From Nocardia gamkensis NBRC 108242 (GTDB lineage Bacteria; Actinomycetota; Actinomycetes; Mycobacteriales; Mycobacteriaceae), in contig NZ_BDBM01000062.1 in assembly GCF_001612985.1 (NCBI RefSeq), positions 1 through 45,116 of the forward strand: a stretch of 45,116 bases of DNA, given 5' to 3'. The notes beneath the pieces were generated by a model. The model worked only from the letters and a program-made list of their open reading frames with translations, ran no database searches and was not told the origin of the DNA. Each line of letters opens with the position of its first letter. The first letter of the stretch is position 1. This document shows positions 24,692 to 31,843 of the stretch, piece after piece. The position numbers were made by a program, and so were the translations under genes.

Positions 24692-24969
24692 TGCCGTTCC
24701 TCCTTGCCGGGCCGGGTTCGCCACCAGGTCAAGCCGAAGATCTGCGTCAGGACCGCCGTCTCGAACCGGCCGCGTCCGGAACCCTCGGCGGCGCGCAGGG
24801 CCACCGGGATCTGCGCCGCGTGCACGACGACGCTCAGGAACGCGTCGATCCACCAGGCGGCGCGCAGGACCCGGCTGTCCGGGACGCGGCCGGTCGCGGC
24901 GGCGAGGGCGCCGCAGGCCAGATACAGCCACCCCAGGACGGGAACCGCCCGCAATGCCATCGTTTTCAT
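24688..24969 (-). CDS. Small membrane protein, possibly TMEM254/DUF4499- or Erg28-like
   Basis: A 93-residue protein embedded by 4-bp overlaps between the beta-lactone synthetase and reductase genes, so it is made together with them. It has a hydrophobic helix at about residues 7-26 and a second at about 38-56, then a third weakly hydrophobic stretch. The pattern H-x-x-Q...G-x-x-R...Q-x-F-G (around VVVHAAQIPVALR and RFETAVLTQIFG) recalls the TMEM254/DUF4499 family and, more loosely, Erg28, which tethers a 3-beta-HSD-type enzyme to the membrane in sterol synthesis. A membrane anchor for the reductase or the whole complex is my hypothesis; no function is established. Confidence 0.75.
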   Translation of the reverse strand: MKTMALRAVPVLGWLYLACGALAAATGRVPDSRVLRAAWWIDAFLSVVVHAAQIPVALRAAEGSGRGRFETAVLTQIFGLTWWRTRPGKEERQ

Positions 24970-26645
24970 CGTCGGTTGTCCGTTCCGAGCCGCTCGGCCG
25001 CCCAGATCGTGAGCTGTTCGCGCCCGATCTTCGCGTTGTGCCGGATGTCCACCGGGAAAGACGGGTGAATCAGGAAGTCGTCGATGGTCCTGCTGAGGTC
25101 GAACCGTGCCCCGTGGGCCCGTAGCGCGGCCTCGACGACCTGCGCGTCCGCGCCCGGCTTCGGTTCCACGCAGAGCACCGGTCGCTGCGCTCCGCGGGCC
25201 CCGACCCCGACCAGCGCCGTGCGGGCCACGCCAGCGACGGTGTTGAAGACTTGTTCGACCTGGACGGTGAACATCGGACCGTGCGCCGTGACCACCCGCT
25301 GACTCTTGCGTCCGCAGAACCAGATCCGTCCTTGATCATCGATCCAGGCGAGATCGCCGGTGCGGTGCCAGATCCGGTCGCCGTCGACGATCTTGCCCAG
25401 CGTGTTCGCCTGTTCCGGCCAGTAGTACCGGGCGCTGACATTCGGCCCGGCGACCACGAGTTCACCGATCCCGCCGGTGTCCTCGAGGCCGCCCGCGAGC
25501 TCTTCGGCCCGGCTCCACGTCGGGATCGCGTCGTCGGTGATGGCGACGACGCGCGCCTGCACCTGGTGGGAGGGCCTGCCGAGGCAGGTTCCCGCCCCGC
25601 GGTGCGCCCGTTCGACCAACCCGTCCAGCAGTTCCCTGGACTCGATGGTGGACATCGGCAGTGCCTCGGTGGACCCGTATCCGGCGACGACCTTCGCGTC
25701 CTCGCCGAGCACCGCGCGCAGTCCGGCGATGCACCAGTCCGGCACCGGCGCGCCGCCGGAATAGATGCTGTCGAGCGTGTGCAGCTCGGCCGGCCGGGTG
25801 CGCAGGTGTTCCAGTAGCGGGATCAGCACCGCCGGGGAGGCGAACATGGTCCGCACGCCGAACTTCTGGATCGCGTCGACGACATGTGCGGGATCGGTCG
25901 CGCCGACCTTGCTCGGAATCAGCGGCGGCAATACGCAGCGCGAACCCAGGAGCAGATCCAGCACACCGACCAGCGGGAGAGTGATCAGCGAGGCCTCCGG
26001 CGCCACCTCGCCGCGCGCCACGTGCACCTGCTCCACCATCGCGGCCAGATTGCCGTGCGTGAGCTGCACGGCCTTGGCCGGTCCGGTACTGCCGGTGGTG
26101 AACGCGATGAACAGCAGGTCGTCCTCGGTGGCCGGTCGGCCCGCCGTGACCGAGCCGGTGGACGTGCGGCCCCAGTCCCGCAGCGACTCGCCGCGCCAGA
26201 ACCAGCGCCTGCCGACGGTGACGGCGGTGTGGACGCCGCGGAAGCCGCGCCGGAACAGCACGCGCAGCGCGTGCGCCTGCGGGATGCCGATGAACGCCTC
26301 GGCGTCCACGGCGCGCAGGCAGCGCAACATCTTTCGCACGCCCATCCCCGGGTCGATCACCACGGCCACCGCGCCGATCTTGAGCAGCCCGAACATGATC
26401 GCGTACAGCTCCGGGCTCGGCAGCACCAGCACGATGGTGCGTGTCCCGGTGCCGACACCCGACGCCGCGAGCCGCTGGGCGATCGTGTCCGACCACGCGT
26501 CCAGTTCGCGATAGGTCAGGTGCCGGTAGGCCGGCAGGCCATCGGGGCCGACCCCGTCCGCGTAGCGCACGGCCACCCGGGTGGGGTCGGTGCGGACGAC
26601 CGCACGGAACCGATCGAAGGCCTGCCAGTAGGTTCCCGTCGTCAC
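24966..26645 (-). CDS. nltC: OleC/NltC-type beta-lactone synthetase (adenylate-forming ANL enzyme)
   Basis: A 559-residue ANL-superfamily enzyme with the marks of OleC rather than an ordinary acyl-CoA ligase. The P-loop is TTGSTGPAK (183-191, with A where ligases usually have G). VIDPGMG (about 97-102), GYGSTEALP (322-330), WHRTGDLAWID, WFCGRKSQRV, and the C-terminal HPSFPVDIRHNAKIGREQL with the conserved Lys near 539 follow the OleC consensus. OleC proteins adenylate a 2-alkyl-3-hydroxyacid and close the beta-lactone ring with loss of AMP. The GTG start overlaps the upstream KAS III stop (GTGA). No OleB decarboxylase is present to convert the lactone into an alkene, so the lactone should be the product. 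Confidence 0.9.
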   Translation of the reverse strand: MTTGTYWQAFDRFRAVVRTDPTRVAVRYADGVGPDGLPAYRHLTYRELDAWSDTIAQRLAASGVGTGTRTIVLVLPSPELYAIMFGLLKIGAVAVVIDPGMGVRKMLRCLRAVDAEAFIGIPQAHALRVLFRRGFRGVHTAVTVGRRWFWRGESLRDWGRTSTGSVTAGRPATEDDLLFIAFTTGSTGPAKAVQLTHGNLAAMVEQVHVARGEVAPEASLITLPLVGVLDLLLGSRCVLPPLIPSKVGATDPAHVVDAIQKFGVRTMFASPAVLIPLLEHLRTRPAELHTLDSIYSGGAPVPDWCIAGLRAVLGEDAKVVAGYGSTEALPMSTIESRELLDGLVERAHRGAGTCLGRPSHQVQARVVAITDDAIPTWSRAEELAGGLEDTGGIGELVVAGPNVSARYYWPEQANTLGKIVDGDRIWHRTGDLAWIDDQGRIWFCGRKSQRVVTAHGPMFTVQVEQVFNTVAGVARTALVGVGARGAQRPVLCVEPKPGADAQVVEAALRAHGARFDLSRTIDDFLIHPSFPVDIRHNAKIGREQLTIWAAERLGTDNRR

Positions 26646-27556
26646 GCAGGCGCCCCGGCGAAGACGGGCAACCGGTAGAGCACCGCCGCCGCCGAAGGAC
26701 CGGCCCCCGCCGCGACGAACAGCACCTGGTGGTGCTCGGCGAAGGCGTCGTCCGCGACCGCCAGGTCGTAGGCCGCGGTGAGTGCCGCGGTGTGCGGGTC
26801 GCCGTCGCGCAGGTCCGGAGTGCGCACCGCGCGCTGATCGATGCCGAGGACGGCGGCCAGCCTCTTCGGGAACTCCGGGCTCGGCGTCGAAGCGATCAAC
26901 GCGATCCGCTCGAGCGAGGCGTGCCCGGATTCGGCGAGCGCTTGCCGCGCGGCGTCGACGGCCACCTCGAGCAGGCGGTCCTCGAAGCCGGGCTCCCGCT
27001 CCACGGTCATGGCGCCGCGACCGGTGTTGCCCATGGTCGAGACGTCGACGTAGGCCTCCACGGCGGGCGTACCTTCCCCGGCGACGGTGTGCACCCGGCC
27101 GAATCCGGTCGGCTCGTCGGTGCGCTCGAGCAGTAGCGCCGCGCCGCAGGTGGCGTACGGGAACCGTTCGTCGCCGACCGAACGAAGCAGCGACGGGTGG
27201 GTGTCGCCCGAGACGATCAGCACGTGCTCGGCGCTGCCGGTCTCCAGGACTGAGGTGGCCACCTGGACCGCGTTGAGCACGCTGACCGCCCCGTTCATCA
27301 GGTCGAACGAGAAGGTGCGCGGGTCGTCCTTGGCGTATTCGAGTCCGATGCCCGCCGCCTTCTGGATCAGCGCCGACACCGCCGGTTCGACGGTGTTGGA
27401 ATCCCGGAAGATGCCCGCGTTGATCAGCAGCCCGACCTGTTCGGGAAGGATCCCGGCACGCTCGAGGCTCCGCTTCGCCGCGCGGGCGCTGTGCTCGACG
27501 ATGCTGTTGGTGTCGCCGCCCCGGCTGACGCCGGTGGACTTGATGCGTACGCTCAT
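26642..27556 (-). CDS. nltB: Catalytically degenerate KAS III/OleA-like partner subunit (NltB/LstB type)
   Basis: A 304-residue thiolase-fold protein, short for KAS III (about 340). Aligning it with its neighbour, the catalytic cysteine of FDITNAC is replaced (FDLMNGA, Ala90), the HHQ histidine is absent (IASTPSP) and the NTS asparagine is missing, so it cannot carry the acyl chain itself. It keeps a Glu-Pro (VEPAVSAL, Glu57) at the place where OleA supplies a glutamate across the dimer interface to activate the second acyl-CoA. The lipstatin LstA/LstB pair sets a precedent for a heterodimer of one active and one inactive KAS III. The ATG has an AGGTAGG site, 8 bp from the nltA stop. Confidence 0.85.
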   Translation of the reverse strand: MSVRIKSTGVSRGGDTNSIVEHSARAAKRSLERAGILPEQVGLLINAGIFRDSNTVEPAVSALIQKAAGIGLEYAKDDPRTFSFDLMNGAVSVLNAVQVATSVLETGSAEHVLIVSGDTHPSLLRSVGDERFPYATCGAALLLERTDEPTGFGRVHTVAGEGTPAVEAYVDVSTMGNTGRGAMTVEREPGFEDRLLEVAVDAARQALAESGHASLERIALIASTPSPEFPKRLAAVLGIDQRAVRTPDLRDGDPHTAALTAAYDLAVADDAFAEHHQVLFVAAGAGPSAAAVLYRLPVFAGAPA

Positions 27557-27564
27557 GACCTACC

Positions 27565-28617
27565 TCAGACCTTCAGCGACGAGATGGTGGTGGACAGGAA
27601 CCCGGTGACGATGCCGGAGGCCGCGGGCACCAGCAGCAACTTCGATCCCGCGGGGATGTTCTGCTCGCCGAGCTGATCGTGCAGCACGATGAAATGCGAA
27701 GTGGTGGAGGTGTTCCCGTACTTCTCGATGACCCGCAGATCCGGCGGCATCGGGCTGCCGAACTCGCGCTCGGCGATCGCGTGCATCCACGGGATGGCCG
27801 CGGCGCCGAACTGGTGGTGGATCACATAGTCGAACTTCTCGTCGGCGAAGGTCTTGCCCTGCGCCTCGAGGAATTTCCGCTGGGTATCGGTACCGAGCAG
27901 GAAGCGGTCCTCGTTGTGCATCCGGCGGTTGTCGGTGTACATCGCGATGCCCTGCGTCTTGCCGCTCGGCATGCCCAGACACAGCTGCGCGTATTCCGCC
28001 GCGGTCATCATCTCGATGTAGTGGATCATGTCGTTTTCGTCGACCGCCTGGTCCAGCACGATCGCGCAGCCGGAATCGCCGACGGACAGCGAAGCGAATT
28101 GCGGATCGTATTTCTGGGAAATCTCCGCGACCGCGGTCTCGGCGATCGGAGTAATGGCCTCGCCGCTGACCACCAGACCGTTTCGAACGGCGCCGGACCG
28201 AATCATACGGTCCAGGATGTAGGTGCCGGTGAGCATTCCGGCGCAGGCATTCGTGATGTCGAACGTAATGGCGTTCTTGGCTCCGATAAGACGACTTATC
28301 GAACCCGCGAACGACGGCTCCATGTATACCCTGGTCGCGTGCTTGCTCCGGGTGATCGAAGCGGAGATGACTACGTCGATCTCCTCCGGAGCGTACTTCG
28401 ACCTGGACAAACAGTCCTCTACCGCCTTGACGGCCAGCGTGAACGAGTCCTCGTGACTTTCCGGCCTGGTATCGCGTACCCGGCGTTCGCGGACGCCGGT
28501 GATTTTCTCCAGATCGAACGAAGGCGGTTCTTTCAGCCCGGAAAGCAATTCCGCGGTGGTGACAACTCGGGAAGGCAGATAGGCACCGATGGATTCGAAG
28601 CGAGAATGGGGAGACAC
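27565..28617 (-). CDS. nltA: OleA-like condensing enzyme (KAS III fold), active subunit (NltA/LstA type)
   Basis: A 350-residue thiolase-superfamily enzyme with an intact triad: Cys125 in FDITNACAG, His268 in IHHQFGAA and Asn302 in GNTSTTSHF. Glu100 (YMEPSFAG) matches the OleA condensation glutamate region. OleA-type enzymes join two fatty acyl-CoAs head to head without decarboxylation, giving a 2-alkyl-3-ketoacid. GTG 28617 is chosen because AGGAG lies 5 bp upstream and it begins the normal KAS III N-terminus (FESIGAYLPSRVV). It is the first gene of the minus-strand operon, preceded by a 479-bp non-coding region, and probably pairs with the degenerate partner encoded next. Confidence 0.88.
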   Translation of the reverse strand: MSPHSRFESIGAYLPSRVVTTAELLSGLKEPPSFDLEKITGVRERRVRDTRPESHEDSFTLAVKAVEDCLSRSKYAPEEIDVVISASITRSKHATRVYMEPSFAGSISRLIGAKNAITFDITNACAGMLTGTYILDRMIRSGAVRNGLVVSGEAITPIAETAVAEISQKYDPQFASLSVGDSGCAIVLDQAVDENDMIHYIEMMTAAEYAQLCLGMPSGKTQGIAMYTDNRRMHNEDRFLLGTDTQRKFLEAQGKTFADEKFDYVIHHQFGAAAIPWMHAIAEREFGSPMPPDLRVIEKYGNTSTTSHFIVLHDQLGEQNIPAGSKLLLVPAASGIVTGFLSTTISSLKV

Positions 28618-28725
28618 GAGCGCTCCTGAAATCGTGGAGATATACGGTTCCGGATCGACTCTGATCGTCGGTGGGATGAACACTACCCGACGGTAACAAC
28701 GAATGACCACAGCCATTTCGCGCCA

Positions 28726-28738
28726 CCGTCTGAGACGG
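28726..28738. promoter_or_regulatory. Perfect inverted repeat, possible operator for the nlt-like operon
   Basis: CCGTC and GACGG flank TGA, about 110 bp upstream of the nltA start. The size and position suit a repressor site, but only one copy was found and no binding protein is identified. Confidence 0.3.
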
Positions 28739-28764
28739 AAATCACGACCAGCGGTACATGTTTC

Positions 28765-28786
28765 GTGAGGTATCACCAACCGGTGA
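28765..28786. promoter_or_regulatory. Overlapping GTGA/TCAC palindromes upstream of nltA
   Basis: GTGA-GGTA-TCAC shares its right arm with TCACC-AACC-GGTGA, so two inverted repeats interlock over 22 bp. It lies about 150 bp before the nltA start. This could be a tandem operator, perhaps for the adjacent TetR at 29097-29759, although the TGACATCA sites in front of that gene differ in sequence. Confidence 0.3.
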
Positions 28787-29069
28787 CCGACTGGCTATGG
28801 CTTGCCGGTATGGCCATCCGACCTGCTGATTCGGTTTGTCACCGCATTTCGCGTTCGACGCTGTGCGCGTCGCGTGACGCTCGCGGCGGCGCCGCTTTCG
28901 GAATGGCAATCGATCGGCTATTGCCGGATGGTGGCGGTTCGTGAGTCGTCGGCACGGGGTCTCTCTCGCCGGATGTGAGTGACTTCACTGTGCGCCGCGC
29001 CTTCGGTGCGGATGCTTGTCGCTCGATTTGACTTCGCACCGAACGGGTTGTGGCAGAAGGGAAGTCGGG

Positions 29070-29093
29070 CGGCTCGGTGACCGGCGCGAGCCG
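29070..29093 (-). terminator. Hairpin just after the tetR stop
   Basis: CGGCTCG pairs with CGAGCCG around a 10-nt loop, starting 4 nt beyond the tetR stop codon. It lacks a U-tract but is well placed to stop tetR transcription before the nltA promoter region. Confidence 0.45.
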
Positions 29094-29096
29094 GGA

Positions 29097-29759
29097 TCAG
29101 GCTTCGGTGCTCAACGCGGAGCGCGCGGTGGCGATCCGCTCGATGACGTCGGCGGCGTGCGCGTCGAAACGTTCACGGGAGACGGGGATTTCGCCGTCGA
29201 GCCAGGGCCGGTAGAGGTAGGCCAGTGCGCCGAAGATGGCGCTGGCGTTGAGCGCGTAGTCGTGCTCGTCGGGCACCGGCTGGCTGTAGTCGCCCGCGCT
29301 GATGGTCAACGCGATCGGCGCGGTGAACAAGCCGATGAGTTCGTTGGCGCGCGGCATGAGCACGGGGGTGGCCTGCGATTCGATGAACATGATCCGGCCG
29401 CGGCGGCGGTCGGCCAGTAGGTAGTCGGTGAAGACGCCGACCATGTGGCGGAACATCGCGTCACGTTCGATGGGCGCGTTGGGCAGCTCGTCGAGCAGCC
29501 GGTCGCGCGCGCCGAGGACGACGGTGTCCAGCACGGTGGTCAGCAACGCGTCGAGGTTCGGGAAGCTCTCGTAGAAGTAGCGCTCGGTGAGTCCGGCCTG
29601 CCTGCACACGCCGCGCATCGACGTCTCGGCCGCGCCCACGGTCGCCATCAGCTCCGTGCACGCCTCGACCAGCTGTTCCCGGCGCGCGGCGACGCGATCG
29701 GCGGGCGATTGCCCGCGCCAGCGGCGCATGCCCGGAATCGCCCCGTCGGCTTGGTCCAT
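29097..29759 (-). CDS. TetR/AcrR family transcriptional regulator
   Basis: A 220-residue TetR-type repressor. The N-terminal DNA-binding domain (about residues 22-70) shows RREQLVEACTELMATVG followed by the helix-turn-helix TSMRGVCRQAGLTERYFYESF. The remainder is the helical ligand-binding and dimer domain. It is divergent from the oxygenase-type operon at 29863 across 103 bp that holds TGACATCA repeats, so it most likely represses that operon and itself. It could also act on the nlt-like operon downstream, but no matching site was seen there. Ligand unknown; given the controlled genes a fatty or hydrophobic molecule is plausible. Confidence 0.88.
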   Translation of the reverse strand: MDQADGAIPGMRRWRGQSPADRVAARREQLVEACTELMATVGAAETSMRGVCRQAGLTERYFYESFPNLDALLTTVLDTVVLGARDRLLDELPNAPIERDAMFRHMVGVFTDYLLADRRRGRIMFIESQATPVLMPRANELIGLFTAPIALTISAGDYSQPVPDEHDYALNASAIFGALAYLYRPWLDGEIPVSRERFDAHAADVIERIATARSALSTEA

Positions 29760-29785
29760 AGCGTCATCCTCTCATAGCACCGAAT

Positions 29786-29829
29786 TGACATCATGTGATG
29801 TTGACAGCACCTGATGTCACCAATACATT
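29786..29829 (+). promoter_or_regulatory. Promoter with TetR-type operator repeats
   Basis: A near-consensus promoter: TTGACA (29801-29806), 17-bp spacer, TACATT (29824-29829), facing the gene at 29863. Half-sites TGACATCA (29786-29793), TGATGTTG (29796-29803) and TGATGTCA (29812-29819) overlap the -35 box and spacer. This is where a repressor would block RNA polymerase, so the divergent TetR is the natural candidate. Confidence 0.65.
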
Positions 29830-29862
29830 GCGAAGACACCGATCGATGACGAGGGGTGCGAG

Positions 29863-30738
29863 ATGGGTTCTGCCGTATACGCCGACCAGACACACGCCAT
29901 CAACGCGCGCGCGGTGGAATTCGACTTCGCCACGGTGCCGATGCATTACATCCCCGGCGAGGCGATGGCCACCCACATCATCAACGTGATGCACCTGGTG
30001 CTCCCCGAGGGTGAGCGCGCGATGGCGCAGGCGCTGGCCGAGGCGTTACCCCTGATCGACGACGAGCGGTTACGCGAGGAAGTCCGCGGCTTCATCGGGC
30101 AGGAATCCATGCATGCCAGTTCCCACGAGAAGGCGCGCGAGCAATTGGAGCGGCTCGGCCTGGACGTCGGCCCGATGGTCGATCGCGTGAGCTGGCTGGT
30201 CGACCGCATCCTCGGCGACCACGGATTGACCGGCCGGGCCAAGCGGGAGTGGCTGTGCGAGCGGCTGGCGCTGTTCGCGGGCATGGAGCACTACACCGCG
30301 GTCATCGGGGAGTGGCTGCTAACCAACGACACCCTCGAGGCCAAGGGCATGCACCCGGCGATGCTGGATCTGATCCGCTGGCACGGCGCCGAGGAGGTCG
30401 AGCACCGCAGCGTCGTCTACGACGCGTACATGCACGTCGACGGCGGATACGCGCGCAAGGCGCGGCAGGCGCTCATCGCGAGCGCGGGATTGCTCGTCCT
30501 GTTCGTCGTCTCCGGAGGCTACCTGTTCCACAAGGACCCCTCGCAGCACAAAGGCCGATTCTGGCCGCTCCAGCTGGCCGGCGCGTCGGTGCGCGGCGTG
30601 GTGCCCAGCTTCACGACGTTCATCACCGAGATTCCGCGCTACCTGCGGCCGGGCTTCCACCCGTCGCAGCTCGGCCCGATGGACAACGCGCTGCGTTACC
30701 TCGCGCAGTCGCCCGCGGCACGGGCGGCGAACGCGTGA
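29863..30738 (+). CDS. 'Metal-dependent hydrolase' family protein (PF10118-like), probable diiron oxygenase
   Basis: A 291-residue, mostly helical protein of the family named predicted metal-dependent hydrolase. It contains two ExxH motifs in separate helices, ESMH (Glu81, His84) and EVEH (Glu178, His181), plus Glu51 and Glu142 in other helices, the ligand pattern of ferritin-like diiron enzymes. A hydrophobic segment at about 202-222 (ALIASAGLLVLFVVSGGYLF) suggests membrane attachment. The stop overlaps the next gene, a flavo-iron-sulfur reductase, by 4 bp, so an oxygenase fed by its own reductase is more convincing than a hydrolase. Substrate unknown; a lipid or alkane-like compound is a guess from context. 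Confidence 0.8.
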   Translation: MGSAVYADQTHAINARAVEFDFATVPMHYIPGEAMATHIINVMHLVLPEGERAMAQALAEALPLIDDERLREEVRGFIGQESMHASSHEKAREQLERLGLDVGPMVDRVSWLVDRILGDHGLTGRAKREWLCERLALFAGMEHYTAVIGEWLLTNDTLEAKGMHPAMLDLIRWHGAEEVEHRSVVYDAYMHVDGGYARKARQALIASAGLLVLFVVSGGYLFHKDPSQHKGRFWPLQLAGASVRGVVPSFTTFITEIPRYLRPGFHPSQLGPMDNALRYLAQSPAARAANA

Positions 30739-31805
30739 CCGCCGTGGGGGAGCGGTTCCAGCCCGGGGCCGCGCTGCGGCTGATCGGCTCGGCGGCCGAC
30801 GCCTACAAGCGCCTGTTCGTCGAAAGCGACGCCGCGCAATTGCTTTCGCGTCCCGATCCGGTCCGCCGCACCGGCTACGAGTTCGAGGTGGTCGTCGACC
30901 GGATCGGGCACGAGGCCGACGGGGTGGTCAGCTTGTGGCTGCGCCACCCCGAGGGCGGCCCACTGCCCGCGTGGACGCCGGGCGCGCATCTGGACGTCTT
31001 CTTGCCGTCCGGCCGGCAGCGGCAGTATTCGCTCACCAACGACCCCGCCGACCGCGGGTTCTACCGCATCGCGGTGCGTCTCATCGCGCACGGCGAGGGC
31101 GGTTCCGCGGAGATCCACCGGGATCTGCGGGTCGGTGACCGGCTGTGCGTGCGCGGTCCGCGCAACGCGTTCCCGCTCGTCGAGGCGCCGTGTTATCTGT
31201 TCGTCGCGGGCGGCATCGGGATCACGCCGATCCTGCCCATGGTCGCCGCGGCCGAACGCGCGGCGGTGCCCTGGCGGTTGATGTACCTGGGCCGGTCCCG
31301 CTCGCGCATGCCGTTCCTGTACGACCTGGCCCGTTACACCGGCGGCGACGTGGTGGTGCGGCCGGACGACGAGTACGGCGTGCCCGACGCCCGGATGATC
31401 TTCGAGCAGACGCCGCCCGGCGCCGCGGTATACGTGTGCGGGCCGCCGCCGCTGGCCGAGGCCGCGCGTGCGGTGCTCGCACTGCACGATCCGACGGCCT
31501 CGCTGCACACCGAGCGCTTCTCGCCGCTGCCCGTGCGCGACGGCGAGCCGTTCCGTATCAGGTTGCATCGCAGCGGGTTCGACGTGGAGGTCGCGGCCGA
31601 CGAGTCCGCGCTCAGCGCGATCCGCCGTGTGCTGCCCGGCGTGGCCTACTCCTGTCAGCAGGGATTCTGCGGCACCTGCAAGACGCGGGTGCTCGCGGGC
31701 GCGGTGGACCACCGGGACCGGTCGCTGCTCGAATCCGAGCGCGCGGAGACGATGCTGACCTGCGTCTCCCGGGCGCGCGGCGGCGAACTCCACCTGGATC
31801 TGTGA
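30735..31805 (+). CDS. Phthalate-dioxygenase-reductase-type ferredoxin oxidoreductase
   Basis: A 356-residue electron-transfer protein with three domains. An FMN/FAD-binding barrel with RQYSLTNDP lies near residue 97, an NAD-binding domain with VAGGIGITPILPM (about 157-169) and YVCGPPPL follows, and a C-terminal plant-type [2Fe-2S] domain has CQQGFCGTCK and a fourth Cys in LTCVSRA. This order (flavin, NAD, Fe-S) is that of class IA oxygenase reductases such as VanB and PDR. GTG 30735 overlaps the upstream stop (GTGA). It should pass electrons from NAD(P)H to the diiron-type protein encoded just before it. About 60 N-terminal residues precede the flavin domain. Confidence 0.9.
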   Translation: MTAVGERFQPGAALRLIGSAADAYKRLFVESDAAQLLSRPDPVRRTGYEFEVVVDRIGHEADGVVSLWLRHPEGGPLPAWTPGAHLDVFLPSGRQRQYSLTNDPADRGFYRIAVRLIAHGEGGSAEIHRDLRVGDRLCVRGPRNAFPLVEAPCYLFVAGGIGITPILPMVAAAERAAVPWRLMYLGRSRSRMPFLYDLARYTGGDVVVRPDDEYGVPDARMIFEQTPPGAAVYVCGPPPLAEAARAVLALHDPTASLHTERFSPLPVRDGEPFRIRLHRSGFDVEVAADESALSAIRRVLPGVAYSCQQGFCGTCKTRVLAGAVDHRDRSLLESERAETMLTCVSRARGGELHLDL

Positions 31806-31843
31806 GCTCGGCGGGCCGGCCGCCCGCGTGTGGAAGGAAAGAC

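Larger units (their letters stand above)
28618..29096. promoter_or_regulatory. Intergenic region upstream of the beta-lactone operon
   Basis: A 479-bp non-coding stretch, more AT-rich than its surroundings, between the tetR stop and nltA. It holds a perfect inverted repeat CCGTC-TGA-GACGG (28726-28738) and a cluster GTGA/TCAC/GGTGA (28765-28786). A direct TATGGC pair lies near 28800. The minus-strand promoter could be TGGTCA-N18-TAGTGT near 28680-28710, but the match is weak. The 66-codon frame inside it (28839-29039, minus) looks random. Confidence 0.5.

Noticed and set aside
24966..26645. Plain fatty acyl-CoA ligase (FadD) or fatty acyl-AMP ligase
   Set aside because: VIDPGMG, GYGSTEALP, WFCGRKSQRV and FPVDIRHNAKIGRE, with KAS III and OleD neighbours, fit OleC much better.
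20305..28617. Search for an OleB-type haloalkane-dehalogenase-like hydrolase gene in the beta-lactone operon
   Set aside because: Every gene in the operon is otherwise assigned and none has the nucleophile-elbow and lid pattern of OleB; the esterase at 6683 is a secreted antigen-85-like protein, not OleB.
28839..29039. 66-codon minus-strand reading frame in the nltA upstream region
   Set aside because: Arg/Ser/Pro-rich translation with no motif, no ribosome binding site, and it overlaps the likely regulatory region.
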